A model generated the notes under the pieces. The model worked only from the letters and a program-made list of their open reading frames with translations. It made no database searches and had not been told where the DNA came from. The translations under genes were made by a program, and so were the position numbers. Shown here in pieces: positions 1-6,956 of a stretch of DNA of 10,737 bases (positions within the stretch are counted from its first letter, which is position 1; every line of letters starts with the position of its first letter). Origin of the DNA: DASUSF01 sp036375275 (GTDB taxonomy: Bacteria; Pseudomonadota; Alphaproteobacteria; Geminicoccales; Geminicoccaceae); the NCBI GenBank assembly GCA_036375275.1, contig DASUSF010000241.1:1-10737 (forward strand), read 5' to 3'.

Positions 1-540
1 ATGGACCACTACCCGCACGAGTTCTCCGGCGGGCAGCGCCAGCGCCTGGTGATCGCCCGCGCGATCGCCCTGAGCCCGGCGGTGATCGTCTGCGACGAGC
101 CGGTCTCGGCGCTCGACGTGTCGGTCCAGGCGCAGGTGATCAACCTGCTCTCGGACCTGCAGGACCGGCTCGGGCTCGCCTTCCTGTTCATCGCCCACGA
201 CCTCGCGGTGGTCGAGCACATCAGCCACCGGATCGCGGTCATGTACCTCGGCAAGATCGTCGAGGTGGCCGACCGGCGGCGCCTGTTCGAGCGCCCCTTG
301 CATCCCTACACCCAGGCGCTGCTCGCCGCCGTCCCGATCGCCGATCCCGAGGCCAGCCGGGAGCGGATCATCCTCAAGGGCGACGTGCCAAGCCCGATCG
401 ACCCGCCGCCCGGCTGCCGCTTCCACACCCGCTGCCCCTATGCCTTCGATCGCTGCCGGACCCTGGAGCCGCCGCTGCTCGAGATCGAGCCCGGCCACTT
501 CGCCGCCTGTCATCTGCGCTCGCCCGAGGGCGCCGCCTGA
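1..540 (+). CDS. Oligopeptide/dipeptide ABC transporter ATP-binding protein, C-terminal part (5' end outside window)
   Basis: This is the C-terminal half of the nucleotide-binding subunit of a peptide/nickel/opine-type ABC importer (DppF/OppF-like), which powers uptake at the inner face of the cytoplasmic membrane. Visible are the ABC signature FSGGQRQR (residues 8-15), Walker B ending in DE (32-33), the D-loop SALD, and the H-loop histidine in AHD (66). The C-terminal oligopeptide-transporter extension follows, with GCRFHTRCP (138-146). Four cysteines (139, 145, 152, 170) follow the pattern conserved in this extension, which has been reported to hold an iron-sulfur cluster in some homologues. 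The Walker A region, roughly the first 150 residues, is missing, so the ATG at base 1 is an internal methionine and the gene starts upstream. It converges on the acyl-CoA dehydrogenase gene with only 34 bp between stop codons. The substrate cannot be read from this subunit. Confidence 0.93.
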   Translation: MDHYPHEFSGGQRQRLVIARAIALSPAVIVCDEPVSALDVSVQAQVINLLSDLQDRLGLAFLFIAHDLAVVEHISHRIAVMYLGKIVEVADRRRLFERPLHPYTQALLAAVPIADPEASRERIILKGDVPSPIDPPPGCRFHTRCPYAFDRCRTLEPPLLEIEPGHFAACHLRSPEGAA

Positions 541-574
541 GCGTCGGCCGTCCCTGGATACCGGTCGCTTATGA

Positions 575-1762
575 TCAGTACGAGCGGGGCATGCCGAGGA
601 CGTGCTGGCCGATGTAAGCGAGGATCAGGTTCGGGCTGATCGGCGCCGTCCGGTAGAGGCGGGCTTCGCGCCACTTCCGCTCGACGTCGTACTCGCGCGC
701 GAAGGCGAAGCCGCCGAACGTCTGCATGCACGCCTCGGCCGCGTTCCAGGCGGCTTCGCCCGTGAGCAGCTTCGCCATGTTGGCCTCCGCTCCGCATGGC
801 CGCCCGGCATCGAACAGGGTCGCCGCCTTGCGCGCCATCAGATCGGCCGCCTCGGTATCCGCATACGCCTTCGCGATCGGGAACTGGACGCCCTGGTTGC
901 GGCCGATCGGGTGGCCGAACACGCTCCGCTCGGAGGCGTACCCGGTGGCCTTGTCGATGAACCAGCGGGCGTCGCCGATCGATTCGCCGCTGATCAGGAT
1001 CCGCTCCGCGTTCATGCCGTCCAGGATATAGCGGAAGCCCCGGCCCGCCTCGCCGATGAGGCTGTCCGCGGGGATCTCCGCGCCCTCGAAGAACACCTCC
1101 GTCGTGTTGTGGTTGATCATGGCCGGGATCGGCCGGATCTCGACGCCCTTGCCGACCAGCTCGCGCAGATCGATCAGGAACACCGAGAGACCGTCGGCCC
1201 GGCGCTTCACCTGGTCCAAGGGCGTGGTCCGGGCGAGCAGGAGCATGAGGTCGGAATGCAGCGCCCGGCTGGTCCAGATCTTCTGCCCGGAGACGACGTA
1301 GCGGTCGTCCCGACGCTCGGCCCGCGTCTTGAGCCGGGTGGTGTCGCTGCCGGTGGTGGGCTCGGTCACGCCGAAGGCCTGGAGGCGGAGGCGGCCGGCG
1401 GCGATCTCCGGCAGCCAGCGCTGCTTCTGCGCCTCGCTGCCGTGCCGGAGGACGGTGCCCATGGTGTACATCTGGGCGTGGCAGGCGGCCGCGCTGCCGC
1501 CGTGCCGGTGGATGGTCTCGAGGATCACCGCGCCGGCGCGGATCGGCAGCCCGGCACCGCCATAGGCTTCCGGGATCAGGGCCGCGAGCCAGCCAGCGTC
1601 GGTCAGGGCGTTGACGAACGCGTCGGGATACCGCTCCTCGGCATCGAGCGCTCGCCAGTAGTCGCCGCCGAAGTCGCCGCAGATCCGCCCGACCGCGTCC
1701 CGGATCTCCTCGAAGTCGTCGCCGATCGGGACCACCGGCAGGTCGTCGGAGGACATGCTCAT
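575..1762 (-). CDS. Acyl-CoA dehydrogenase family protein
   Basis: A 395-residue FAD-dependent acyl-CoA dehydrogenase, full length for the family (about 380-400). These enzymes introduce an alpha,beta double bond into an acyl-CoA and pass electrons to ETF. Family marks are the IPEAYGGAG segment (63-71), the FAD/substrate-binding stretch GVTEPTTGSD (131-140), KIWTS (161-165) and SERSVFGHPIGRNQGVQF (277-294). The usual C-terminal GTSEI motif, which carries the catalytic glutamate in short- and medium-chain enzymes, is absent; the region reads RTAPISPN (371-378). Glu253 in the NAERI segment sits where isovaleryl-CoA and long-chain dehydrogenases carry their base, so it is the likely catalytic residue (inference). 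The ATG overlaps the stop of the upstream crotonase by four bases (ATGA), indicating translational coupling. It is the last gene of the minus-strand operon. Chain length or branching preference is not predictable from sequence alone. Confidence 0.93.
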   Translation of the reverse strand: MSMSSDDLPVVPIGDDFEEIRDAVGRICGDFGGDYWRALDAEERYPDAFVNALTDAGWLAALIPEAYGGAGLPIRAGAVILETIHRHGGSAAACHAQMYTMGTVLRHGSEAQKQRWLPEIAAGRLRLQAFGVTEPTTGSDTTRLKTRAERRDDRYVVSGQKIWTSRALHSDLMLLLARTTPLDQVKRRADGLSVFLIDLRELVGKGVEIRPIPAMINHNTTEVFFEGAEIPADSLIGEAGRGFRYILDGMNAERILISGESIGDARWFIDKATGYASERSVFGHPIGRNQGVQFPIAKAYADTEAADLMARKAATLFDAGRPCGAEANMAKLLTGEAAWNAAEACMQTFGGFAFAREYDVERKWREARLYRTAPISPNLILAYIGQHVLGMPRSY

Positions 1763-2556
1763 CGCCCCTTGTAGTCAGGCTTCCGCTTCTCGTTGAAGGC
1801 GCGGATGCCTTCGCTCCGGTCCTCGGTCGGGACCGTGCGGTTGTAGGCCTCGATCTCGAACATGTAGCCGGTCTTGAGGTCGATCTGGGTCGAGACCTGA
1901 ATCGCCTTCTTGGCCTGGCGGACCGAGATCGGGGCGTTGGCGGCGATCCGGACCGCCGTCTCGAGGGCCGCCGCGCGGAGCTCGTCCACGGAGTCGAACA
2001 GGCGGTTGACGAGGCCCCAGGCGAACGCCTCCTCGGCGCCGAACGGCCGGCCGGTGAGGATCACCTCCTTGGCGCGGCGGACGCCGATCGCCCGCGGCAG
2101 GTTCTGGGTCCCCATCGCGCCCGGCATGATCCCGAGGGTCACCTCGGTCAGCGCGAAGCGGGCGGCGCGGACCGCGTAGGCGAAGTCGCTCGCCGCGACC
2201 AGCTCGAGCCCACCGGCGAACGCCGGGCCGTTGACGGCGGCGAGGATCGGCACCGGACAGTCGGTCATGGCGAGGAACGCCTGCTCGAAGATCGCGTGCT
2301 GGCGCTGCCACGCCGCGTCGGTCATGCCGTCCCGCTCCTTGAGGTCGCCGCCGGCACAGAACGCCTTGTCCCCGGCGCCGGTGAGCAGGATGCAGCGGAC
2401 CTCCTCCTGGTCGATGTAGAGGTCCGACCAGACGGTCCTGAGCTCGATCGCCATCCCGGTGTTGAAGGCGTTCCGCACCTCCGGGCGGTTCAGGGTGACG
2501 AGCAGGACGTGGGCGCCCTCGCGCTCGAGCCGGAGGGTCTCGAAGTCGGTTCGCAT
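1759..2556 (-). CDS. Enoyl-CoA hydratase/isomerase family protein (two-glutamate crotonase)
   Basis: A 265-residue crotonase, normal length for the family. Members usually hydrate 2-enoyl-CoA or isomerise its double bond in the cytoplasm. The oxyanion-hole segments are present: AFCAGGDL (65-72) and GPAFAGG (110-116). Both catalytic glutamates of enoyl-CoA hydratase have counterparts, Glu118 in GLELVAASD and Glu138 in FALTEVTLG, followed by the expected IMPGAMGTQNL stretch. A true hydratase activity is therefore plausible. The start is well supported: a GGGAGGAG ribosome binding site lies 8 nt upstream of the ATG. It follows the second crotonase gene with a 75-bp gap and overlaps the acyl-CoA dehydrogenase start by four bases. 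The pairing suggests a beta-oxidation-like route, but the substrate is unknown. Confidence 0.94.
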   Translation of the reverse strand: MRTDFETLRLEREGAHVLLVTLNRPEVRNAFNTGMAIELRTVWSDLYIDQEEVRCILLTGAGDKAFCAGGDLKERDGMTDAAWQRQHAIFEQAFLAMTDCPVPILAAVNGPAFAGGLELVAASDFAYAVRAARFALTEVTLGIMPGAMGTQNLPRAIGVRRAKEVILTGRPFGAEEAFAWGLVNRLFDSVDELRAAALETAVRIAANAPISVRQAKKAIQVSTQIDLKTGYMFEIEAYNRTVPTEDRSEGIRAFNEKRKPDYKGR

Positions 2557-2592
2557 CAGGTGGCTCCTCCCGCCGCTGGACCGTCCTCGGGC

Positions 2593-2608
2593 CGGGCGGC
2601 CGCGCCCG
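2593..2608 (-). other. GC-rich intercistronic hairpin between the two crotonase genes
   Basis: A perfect 6-bp inverted repeat, CGGGCG and CGCCCG, is separated by a 4-nt loop inside the 75-bp gap between the crotonase genes. It has no following U-tract, so an intrinsic terminator is unlikely. It could stabilise or process the transcript, or be a chance structure in GC-rich DNA. Beyond this hairpin and the ribosome binding site of the downstream gene, I see nothing in the gap. Confidence 0.25.
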
Positions 2609-2631
2609 CCGCCGGGGGCAGGCGCGCGGGC

Positions 2632-3444
2632 TCAGCTCCGATCGCCCCGATACCAGGCCGGCTGCCGCTTCTCGAGAAAGCTGGACAAACCCTCGGCGGC
2701 CTCCGGCGAGGCCCGCTTGAGGGCGCCCTCGACCGCGAGCGCGCGGATCCGCCGTTCGGACAGGTCCAGTCCGGCCTCCTCCAGGACCATCCGCTTCGAG
2801 CGCTCGACCGCGGACGGCGCGCTCCGGAGCAGGGCGTCGATCAGGGGCGCCACCGCCTCGTCCAGGCCACCAGCGGGGCAGATCTCATGGACCAGCCCGA
2901 TCCGCTCCGCGGCCGCGGCATCGAACCGCTCGCCGGTGATCCCGTAGCGGCGGAGCGCCCGGACGCCGAGCGCCGCGACCAGCTGCGGAATGATCGGCGC
3001 CGGGATCAGCCCGAAGCGGACCTCGGTCAGCGCGAAGGTCGCGCCGACGGTCGCGATCGCGACGTCGCACGCCGCGACCAGGCCGACCCCGCCGCCGTAG
3101 CAGGCGCCGTGGACCAGGGCGACGGTCGGCTTGGCGCAGACGTTCAGGGCCTGCACCGCACGGGTCGTCTTGAGGGACATCTCGACGTTGCGCGCGAGGT
3201 CGTAGCCACCGACTTCCTTCAGCCATGCAAGGTCCGCCCCGGCCTGGAAGTGGCGCCCGGCGCCGCGCAGCACGACCACCCGCACGCCCGGATCGGTGGC
3301 GAGATCGCCGACCGCCGCCTGGAGCGCCTCGAGCAACGCCTCGTTGTAGGCGTTGGACACCTCCGGCCGGTTCAGGGTCACGGTCGCGACCCCGCGCTCG
3401 TCGACGGCGCGCAGCACCAGCGCCGCGCTCAAGCGCTCCTCCAC
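2632..3444 (-). CDS. Enoyl-CoA hydratase-related protein (methylglutaconyl-CoA hydratase/LiuC-like crotonase)
   Basis: A second crotonase of 270 residues, clearly distinct from its neighbour. The oxyanion-hole elements HFQAGADL (65-72) and GACYGGG (113-119) are present. At the position of the first catalytic glutamate it has glycine (Gly121 in GGGVGLVAACD), while the second glutamate is kept (Glu141 in FALTEVRFGLIPA). This GGGVGL...EVR.GL.PA pattern resembles LiuC/methylglutaconyl-CoA hydratase-type and geranyl-CoA-pathway crotonases, so the substrate may be a branched acyl-CoA (family resemblance, not proof). The first in-frame start after the upstream stop is a GTG at 3444 with no convincing ribosome binding site. 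A TTG four codons later follows GGAGGAG by only 3 nt, so the exact start is uncertain. It lies 19 bp downstream of the SAF-domain gene. Confidence 0.9.
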   Translation of the reverse strand: MEERLSAALVLRAVDERGVATVTLNRPEVSNAYNEALLEALQAAVGDLATDPGVRVVVLRGAGRHFQAGADLAWLKEVGGYDLARNVEMSLKTTRAVQALNVCAKPTVALVHGACYGGGVGLVAACDVAIATVGATFALTEVRFGLIPAPIIPQLVAALGVRALRRYGITGERFDAAAAERIGLVHEICPAGGLDEAVAPLIDALLRSAPSAVERSKRMVLEEAGLDLSERRIRALAVEGALKRASPEAAEGLSSFLEKRQPAWYRGDRS

Positions 3445-3463
3445 CCGCGGGGCCCGCCGGCCG

Positions 3464-3787
3464 TCATGGTGCGCGGCCCCCGGGAGCGTCGTCGTCCGCG
3501 GCGGGCTCGTAGAAGTCCACGCGGTTGTTGACGTAGTCGCTCCTGATGTTGTGGACGTGGACGTGCCGGCCGGCAGCGATCGCCACCGTCGCGCGGCCGA
3601 TCGGCACCCCGTACTTGATCACCCGCTCGCCCGCGGCGATCGGGCGGAGGGCGATCTTGTGGGCGAAGGGGATGGGGTCGAGCGCCCGGACGGGCAGCCC
3701 CTCGACCTCGAGCTCGGCGCCCGCCGGAATCGTGGTCGCGGCGACCGCGACGTTGTCCTCCCCCGCGAGACGGATCAGCCGCTGCAC
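3464..3787 (-). CDS. Stand-alone SAF-domain protein (UxaA/SuyA small-subunit type)
   Basis: A 107-residue protein matching the SAF domain of the UxaA family: the N-terminal part or small subunit of altronate/galactarate dehydratases and of sulfolactate sulfo-lyase SuyA. Recognisable segments are DNVAVA (11-16), IPFAHKIALRPIAAGE (39-54), VIKYG.PIGRAT (56-67) and the histidine-rich end HVHVHN (75-80). The tail after residue 92 is acidic and proline/glycine-rich. In known systems this domain works with a catalytic large subunit of about 390 residues; none is encoded next to it. The start is a GTG immediately after an in-frame TGA, with a GGAGA ribosome binding site 6 nt upstream, so no longer protein is possible. 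It sits 35 bp after dctM and 19 bp before a crotonase gene. Its reaction cannot be assigned. Confidence 0.85.
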   Translation of the reverse strand: MQRLIRLAGEDNVAVAATTIPAGAELEVEGLPVRALDPIPFAHKIALRPIAAGERVIKYGVPIGRATVAIAAGRHVHVHNIRSDYVNNRVDFYEPAADDDAPGGRAP

Positions 3788-3793
3788 TCAGCG

Positions 3794-3798
3794 TCTCC
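3794..3798 (-). promoter_or_regulatory. Ribosome binding site fixing the GTG start of the SAF-domain gene
   Basis: GGAGA lies on the minus strand 6 nt before the GTG at 3787-3785. The codon directly upstream of that GTG is an in-frame TGA, so the unusual start is well determined. Confidence 0.6.
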
Positions 3799-3822
3799 GG
3801 AGTCCGGCGGTCCTGGCGATGC

Positions 3823-5250
3823 TCAACCGTAGAGCAGGTTCGGCAGGAAGAGCGAGATCGCCGGGATGTAGGTGATCAGGCCGAGGAAGACCAGGAGGAT
3901 CATCAGCCACGGCAGCGCCGCCCTGACCACTTCGAGAATGGTCATGTTGGTGATGCCTGCCGTCACGAACAGGTTGAGCCCGACCGGCGGGGTGATCAGC
4001 CCGATCTCCATGTTGACGACCATGATGATCCCGAGGTGGACCGGGTCGATGCCGAGCTGCATGGCGATCGGGAACAGGATCGGCGCCATGATCAGGAGGA
4101 TCGCCGACGGCTCCATGAAGTTGCCGGCGATCAGCAGCAGGATGTTGACCACCAGCAGGAACGACCAGGGCTCGAGCCCGGCGTCGAGGATCAGCTGCGT
4201 GATGGTGTGCGGGATCCGCTCGGTGGTCAGCACGTGCGCGAACAGCATCGCATTCGTGATGATGAACATCAGCATGATGGTCGTGCGGCCGCTCTCGACC
4301 ATCACGTGCTTGACGTCCTTGTGGATCACGGCCGCCGGCAGGTAGAGGATCGACTGCACCGTGCCGCCGGCGAAGGTCGCGAGCGGCGTGATCAGCGGAA
4401 TGTTGCTCGCGACGGTCGAGCCCTCGAGGCGGGTCCCGGCGAGCCGCCACGCCGGCCGCTCCTTCAGGGGGCCGATGTCCCGGTAGATGAAGACCGCGAC
4501 GATGAAGGCGTAGACCGCCGCGACCGCGGCGGCCTCGGTCGGCGTGAAGATGCCGCCGTAGATCCCGCCCATGATGATGATCACGAGCAGCAGGCCCCAG
4601 ATCGCGTCCTTGAATCCCGCCCACATCTCGCCCATCGAGGCACGCGGCAGGTTGGTGAGGCCGAGCCGCCGCGACCGGATGTAGATCCCGACCATCAGCA
4701 TCAGGCCGGCGAGGATGCCCGGGATCACGCCGGCCATGAACAGGCGGCCGACCGAGGTGTTGGTCGCGGCGGCGTAGACCACCATGACGATCGACGGCGG
4801 GATCAGGATCCCGAGTGTCCCGGCGTTGCAGATCACGCCGGCGGCGAAGGCCTTCGGGTAACCGGCCTGCACCATGCCGGCGATCACGATCGAGCCGATC
4901 GCGACCACGGTCGCGGGCGAACTGCCCGAGACCGCTGCGAACAGCATGCAGGCGAGCACGCCCGCCATGGCAAACCCACCCCGGAGGTGGCCGACGCACG
5001 CCAGGGCGAATCGAATGATGCGTCGCGCCACGCCGCCGGTGGTGAGGAACGCCGAGCTCAGGATGAAGAACGGGATCGCGAGCAGCGTGTAGTGCTGCAT
5101 GGTCTCGAACAGCTTGAGCGCCAGCGAGGCGAGGCTGTCGTTCGAGAACAGGACGATGGTCGCGACCGAGGACAGGCCGAGCGCGATGGCGATCGGCGCG
5201 CCGATCAGGAGGAGCGCGAACAGGGTGATGAACAGGAACGCGATGGTCAT
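3823..5250 (-). CDS. dctM: TRAP transporter large permease subunit DctM
   Basis: The large membrane subunit of a tripartite ATP-independent periplasmic transporter, the sodium-driven translocation channel in the inner membrane. It is 475 residues and hydrophobic throughout. DctM signatures are LLAIPFFILSSAFLTTGG (56-73), SGSSPATVVAIGS (108-120), GTLGILIPPSI (144-154), EPSAILLIMAPI (380-391) and NMEIGLITPPVGLNLFV (413-429). The reading frame is open upstream through dctQ, but the ATG at 5250 overlapping the dctQ stop by four bases (ATGA) gives a normal N-terminus beginning MTIAFLFITL. The protein is about 45-50 residues longer than a typical 425-430-residue DctM. The extra length lies around residues 260-312, between IYRD and HKDVKHVM. 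The window therefore holds a complete dctPQM set. Confidence 0.95.
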   Translation of the reverse strand: MTIAFLFITLFALLLIGAPIAIALGLSSVATIVLFSNDSLASLALKLFETMQHYTLLAIPFFILSSAFLTTGGVARRIIRFALACVGHLRGGFAMAGVLACMLFAAVSGSSPATVVAIGSIVIAGMVQAGYPKAFAAGVICNAGTLGILIPPSIVMVVYAAATNTSVGRLFMAGVIPGILAGLMLMVGIYIRSRRLGLTNLPRASMGEMWAGFKDAIWGLLLVIIIMGGIYGGIFTPTEAAAVAAVYAFIVAVFIYRDIGPLKERPAWRLAGTRLEGSTVASNIPLITPLATFAGGTVQSILYLPAAVIHKDVKHVMVESGRTTIMLMFIITNAMLFAHVLTTERIPHTITQLILDAGLEPWSFLLVVNILLLIAGNFMEPSAILLIMAPILFPIAMQLGIDPVHLGIIMVVNMEIGLITPPVGLNLFVTAGITNMTILEVVRAALPWLMILLVFLGLITYIPAISLFLPNLLYG

Positions 5251-5834
5251 GCCCGGCGCTCCTGCTCGCGGCCAGGGGCGGCCGGCGGCACCGCGCCCGG
5301 CCCCAGCTGCTCCTTGAAGTCCTCGATGGTGTGCTGGGCCTCGTCGCCGATCATCAGCCCCGACTGCTGACCGGTGATGATCCGGTAGCCGCCCTGGGCG
5401 ATCCGGAACATGAGCAGCGCGACGCCGATCGGCAGGATGGCCATCGGCACCCATTGCGGGATCGGCAGGTCCTCGCTTTCGATCCCGATCATGTAGAGCT
5501 TGGAGACGTAGTCCCAGGAGCCGGTGAGCAGGATGGCGCCGTAGATCAGGCCGGCGGCGACGACGATCAGGCCGAACACCCGCTGGACCTTCTCCGGGAA
5601 CAGCTTGACGAAGGCATCGACGCCGATGTGCGCGCCGACCTTGACGCCCCACGACATGCCGAACAGGACCAGCCACGCGAACAGGTAGACGGTCAGCTCG
5701 AGCGCCCAGACGAACCCGGTGTTGAAGACGTAGCGCAGCACCACCTGGGTGAAGGTGACCAGCGTCATGGCGGCGAAGAGGAGGGCGATGATGCCCTCCT
5801 CCAGCTCGTTCACGATGTGGCCGATCCGCTCCAT
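5247..5834 (-). CDS. dctQ: TRAP transporter small permease subunit DctQ
   Basis: The small membrane subunit of the TRAP transporter, which partners DctM in the inner membrane. It is 195 residues with four predicted membrane spans, at roughly 15-35, 45-65, 86-106 and 128-146. The conserved core VVLRYVFNTGFVWALEL (31-47) and the GAHIGVDAF segment (67-75) are typical of DctQ. The C-terminal tail after about residue 155 is polar, with a proline/alanine and charged end, and is probably cytoplasmic. The ATG is preceded by GAGGG 7 nt upstream. It lies 28 bp after dctP and overlaps dctM by four bases, so the three subunits are almost certainly co-translated from one mRNA. Confidence 0.94.
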   Translation of the reverse strand: MERIGHIVNELEEGIIALLFAAMTLVTFTQVVLRYVFNTGFVWALELTVYLFAWLVLFGMSWGVKVGAHIGVDAFVKLFPEKVQRVFGLIVVAAGLIYGAILLTGSWDYVSKLYMIGIESEDLPIPQWVPMAILPIGVALLMFRIAQGGYRIITGQQSGLMIGDEAQHTIEDFKEQLGPGAVPPAAPGREQERRA

Positions 5835-5862
5835 CGGTCGACCCTCACGGTAGCTCTGCGCC

Positions 5863-6864
5863 TCAGGCGGATTCGTTCGAGGCCTGCGCGGCCTTGATCT
5901 TGTCCTCGCCGATGTCCTCCTGGAACTCCTCCCAGACCGGCTGCATCGTCTCGACCCACTTCTGGCGCTGCTCGTCGGTCAGCTGGCGGACCTCGGTGCC
6001 CGCGTCGATGATCTTCTGCTTCGCCTCTTCGTTGATCTGGTTCGACATGTCGTTGTATTTCTGGGTGACCTCATTGAAGATGGTGATGAGCTGGTCGCGG
6101 GCTTCCTCGTCGAGGCTCTCCAGGAATTCGGTGCTGGTCACGACGAGATAGTCGATCACGCCGTGGTTGGTCTCGGTGATGCCGTCCTGCACTTCGAAGA
6201 ACTTCTGGGTGTAGATGTTCGACCAGGTGTTCTCCTGCCCGTCGACCACCCCCTGCTGGAGGGCGAGGTAGACCTCGGCGAACGCCATCTTCTGCGGGTT
6301 GGCGCCGAGCGCGCTGAACTGCGCTTCGAGGACGTCGGACTCCTGAATCCGGAACTTCAGCCCCTGGGCGTCCGAGGGCTCGAGCAGCGGCTTGTTGGCC
6401 GACAGCTGCTTCATGCCGTTGTGCCAGTAGCCGAGCCCGACCAGGCCCTTGTCCTCCATGGCGGTGAGCATCTCCTGGCCGGTCTCGCTCTGCTGGAAGC
6501 GATCGACGGCGTCGATGTCCTCGAACAGGAAGGGCAGGTCGAAGATCCGGTACTGCAGCGTGTACTGCTCGAACTTGGAGAGCGAGGGCGCCGCCATCTG
6601 GACGTCGCCGAGCAGCATCGCCTGGAGGACCTTGTCGTCGTTGTAGAGCTGGGTGTTCGGGTAGACCTCCATGCAGAGGGTCCCGTCCATCTCGCTGTTG
6701 ACCCGCTCGGCGAGGGCGGCCGCGGCCTCACCCTTCGGGTGCCCCTGCTCGGCCACCACGTGGCTGAACTTGACCACGGTCTCGCCGGAGTCGCACTGTG
6801 CCCAGGCGGCTCCGCCGGTCAGGCCGACGCCAAGAGCGATGGTCGCGGTTGCGATGCGCCGCAT
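5863..6864 (-). CDS. dctP: TRAP transporter solute-binding protein DctP (C4-dicarboxylate type)
   Basis: The periplasmic binding protein of the TRAP system, 333 residues. A Sec signal peptide is clear: MRR, a hydrophobic stretch, and AWA (20-22) as the cleavage site. The mature part has the DctP core: DLPFLFED (109-116), GYWHNGMKQLSANKPL (145-160), LKFRIQESDVLEAQF (169-183) with Arg172 as the expected carboxylate-binding arginine, and GANPQKMAFAEVYLALQQG (187-205) followed by VVDGQEN (206-212). The wording of these segments is close to the classical Rhodobacter and Pseudomonas C4-dicarboxylate DctP, so succinate, fumarate or malate are the most likely ligands (inference). Two cysteines, 24 and 64, might form a disulfide. 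The frame extends upstream, but the ATG at 6864, with GGGAG 7 nt before it and the signal peptide directly after, is the right start. It is the first gene of the minus-strand operon. Confidence 0.95.
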   Translation of the reverse strand: MRRIATATIALGVGLTGGAAWAQCDSGETVVKFSHVVAEQGHPKGEAAAALAERVNSEMDGTLCMEVYPNTQLYNDDKVLQAMLLGDVQMAAPSLSKFEQYTLQYRIFDLPFLFEDIDAVDRFQQSETGQEMLTAMEDKGLVGLGYWHNGMKQLSANKPLLEPSDAQGLKFRIQESDVLEAQFSALGANPQKMAFAEVYLALQQGVVDGQENTWSNIYTQKFFEVQDGITETNHGVIDYLVVTSTEFLESLDEEARDQLITIFNEVTQKYNDMSNQINEEAKQKIIDAGTEVRQLTDEQRQKWVETMQPVWEEFQEDIGEDKIKAAQASNESA

Positions 6865-6928
6865 CGGTGATCTCCCGTTGATGGGACGTCCCGCCTCCCG
6901 AGCGTTCGGCGTCCCTGTTTGTCCGGTC

Positions 6929-6947
6929 GCATTCCCGATCGGAACGC
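6929..6947. promoter_or_regulatory. Imperfect palindrome, operator copy 1 upstream of dctP
   Basis: GCATTCCCGATCGGAACGC differs from the perfect 18-bp palindrome GCATTCCGATCGGAATGC by one inserted C and one substitution. It is preceded by CCGGTC (6923-6928), as is the second copy. It lies 64 bp upstream of the dctP start. Inferred to be a regulator binding site; the regulator is unknown. Confidence 0.55.
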
Positions 6948-6956
6948 CGGCGGCAG

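Noticed and set aside
1..3. ATG at the first base as a true start of the ABC transporter gene
   Set aside because: The protein would lack Walker A and about half of a conserved domain; the gene is cut by the window edge.
541..574. Terminator between the convergent ABC ATPase and acyl-CoA dehydrogenase genes
   Set aside because: No stable inverted repeat or T-tract could be found in these 34 bases.
602..1774. Long plus-strand frame antisense to the acyl-CoA dehydrogenase
   Set aside because: Arg/Gly/Asp-rich translation with no family motif; the minus-strand frame has full acyl-CoA dehydrogenase signatures. High-GC mirror frame.
2296..3531. 411-codon plus-strand frame across both crotonase genes
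   Set aside because: It spans two clear minus-strand genes and their gap, and its translation is low-complexity with no domain.
4036..5370. 444-codon plus-strand frame antisense to dctM/dctQ
   Set aside because: Highly charged Arg/Asp/His-rich sequence produced by reverse reading of a membrane protein in GC-rich DNA.
5251..5676. Upstream extension of dctM giving a 617-residue protein
   Set aside because: The extension lies entirely within dctQ in another frame and is Arg-rich; the ATG at 5250 overlapping the dctQ stop gives a standard DctM N-terminus.
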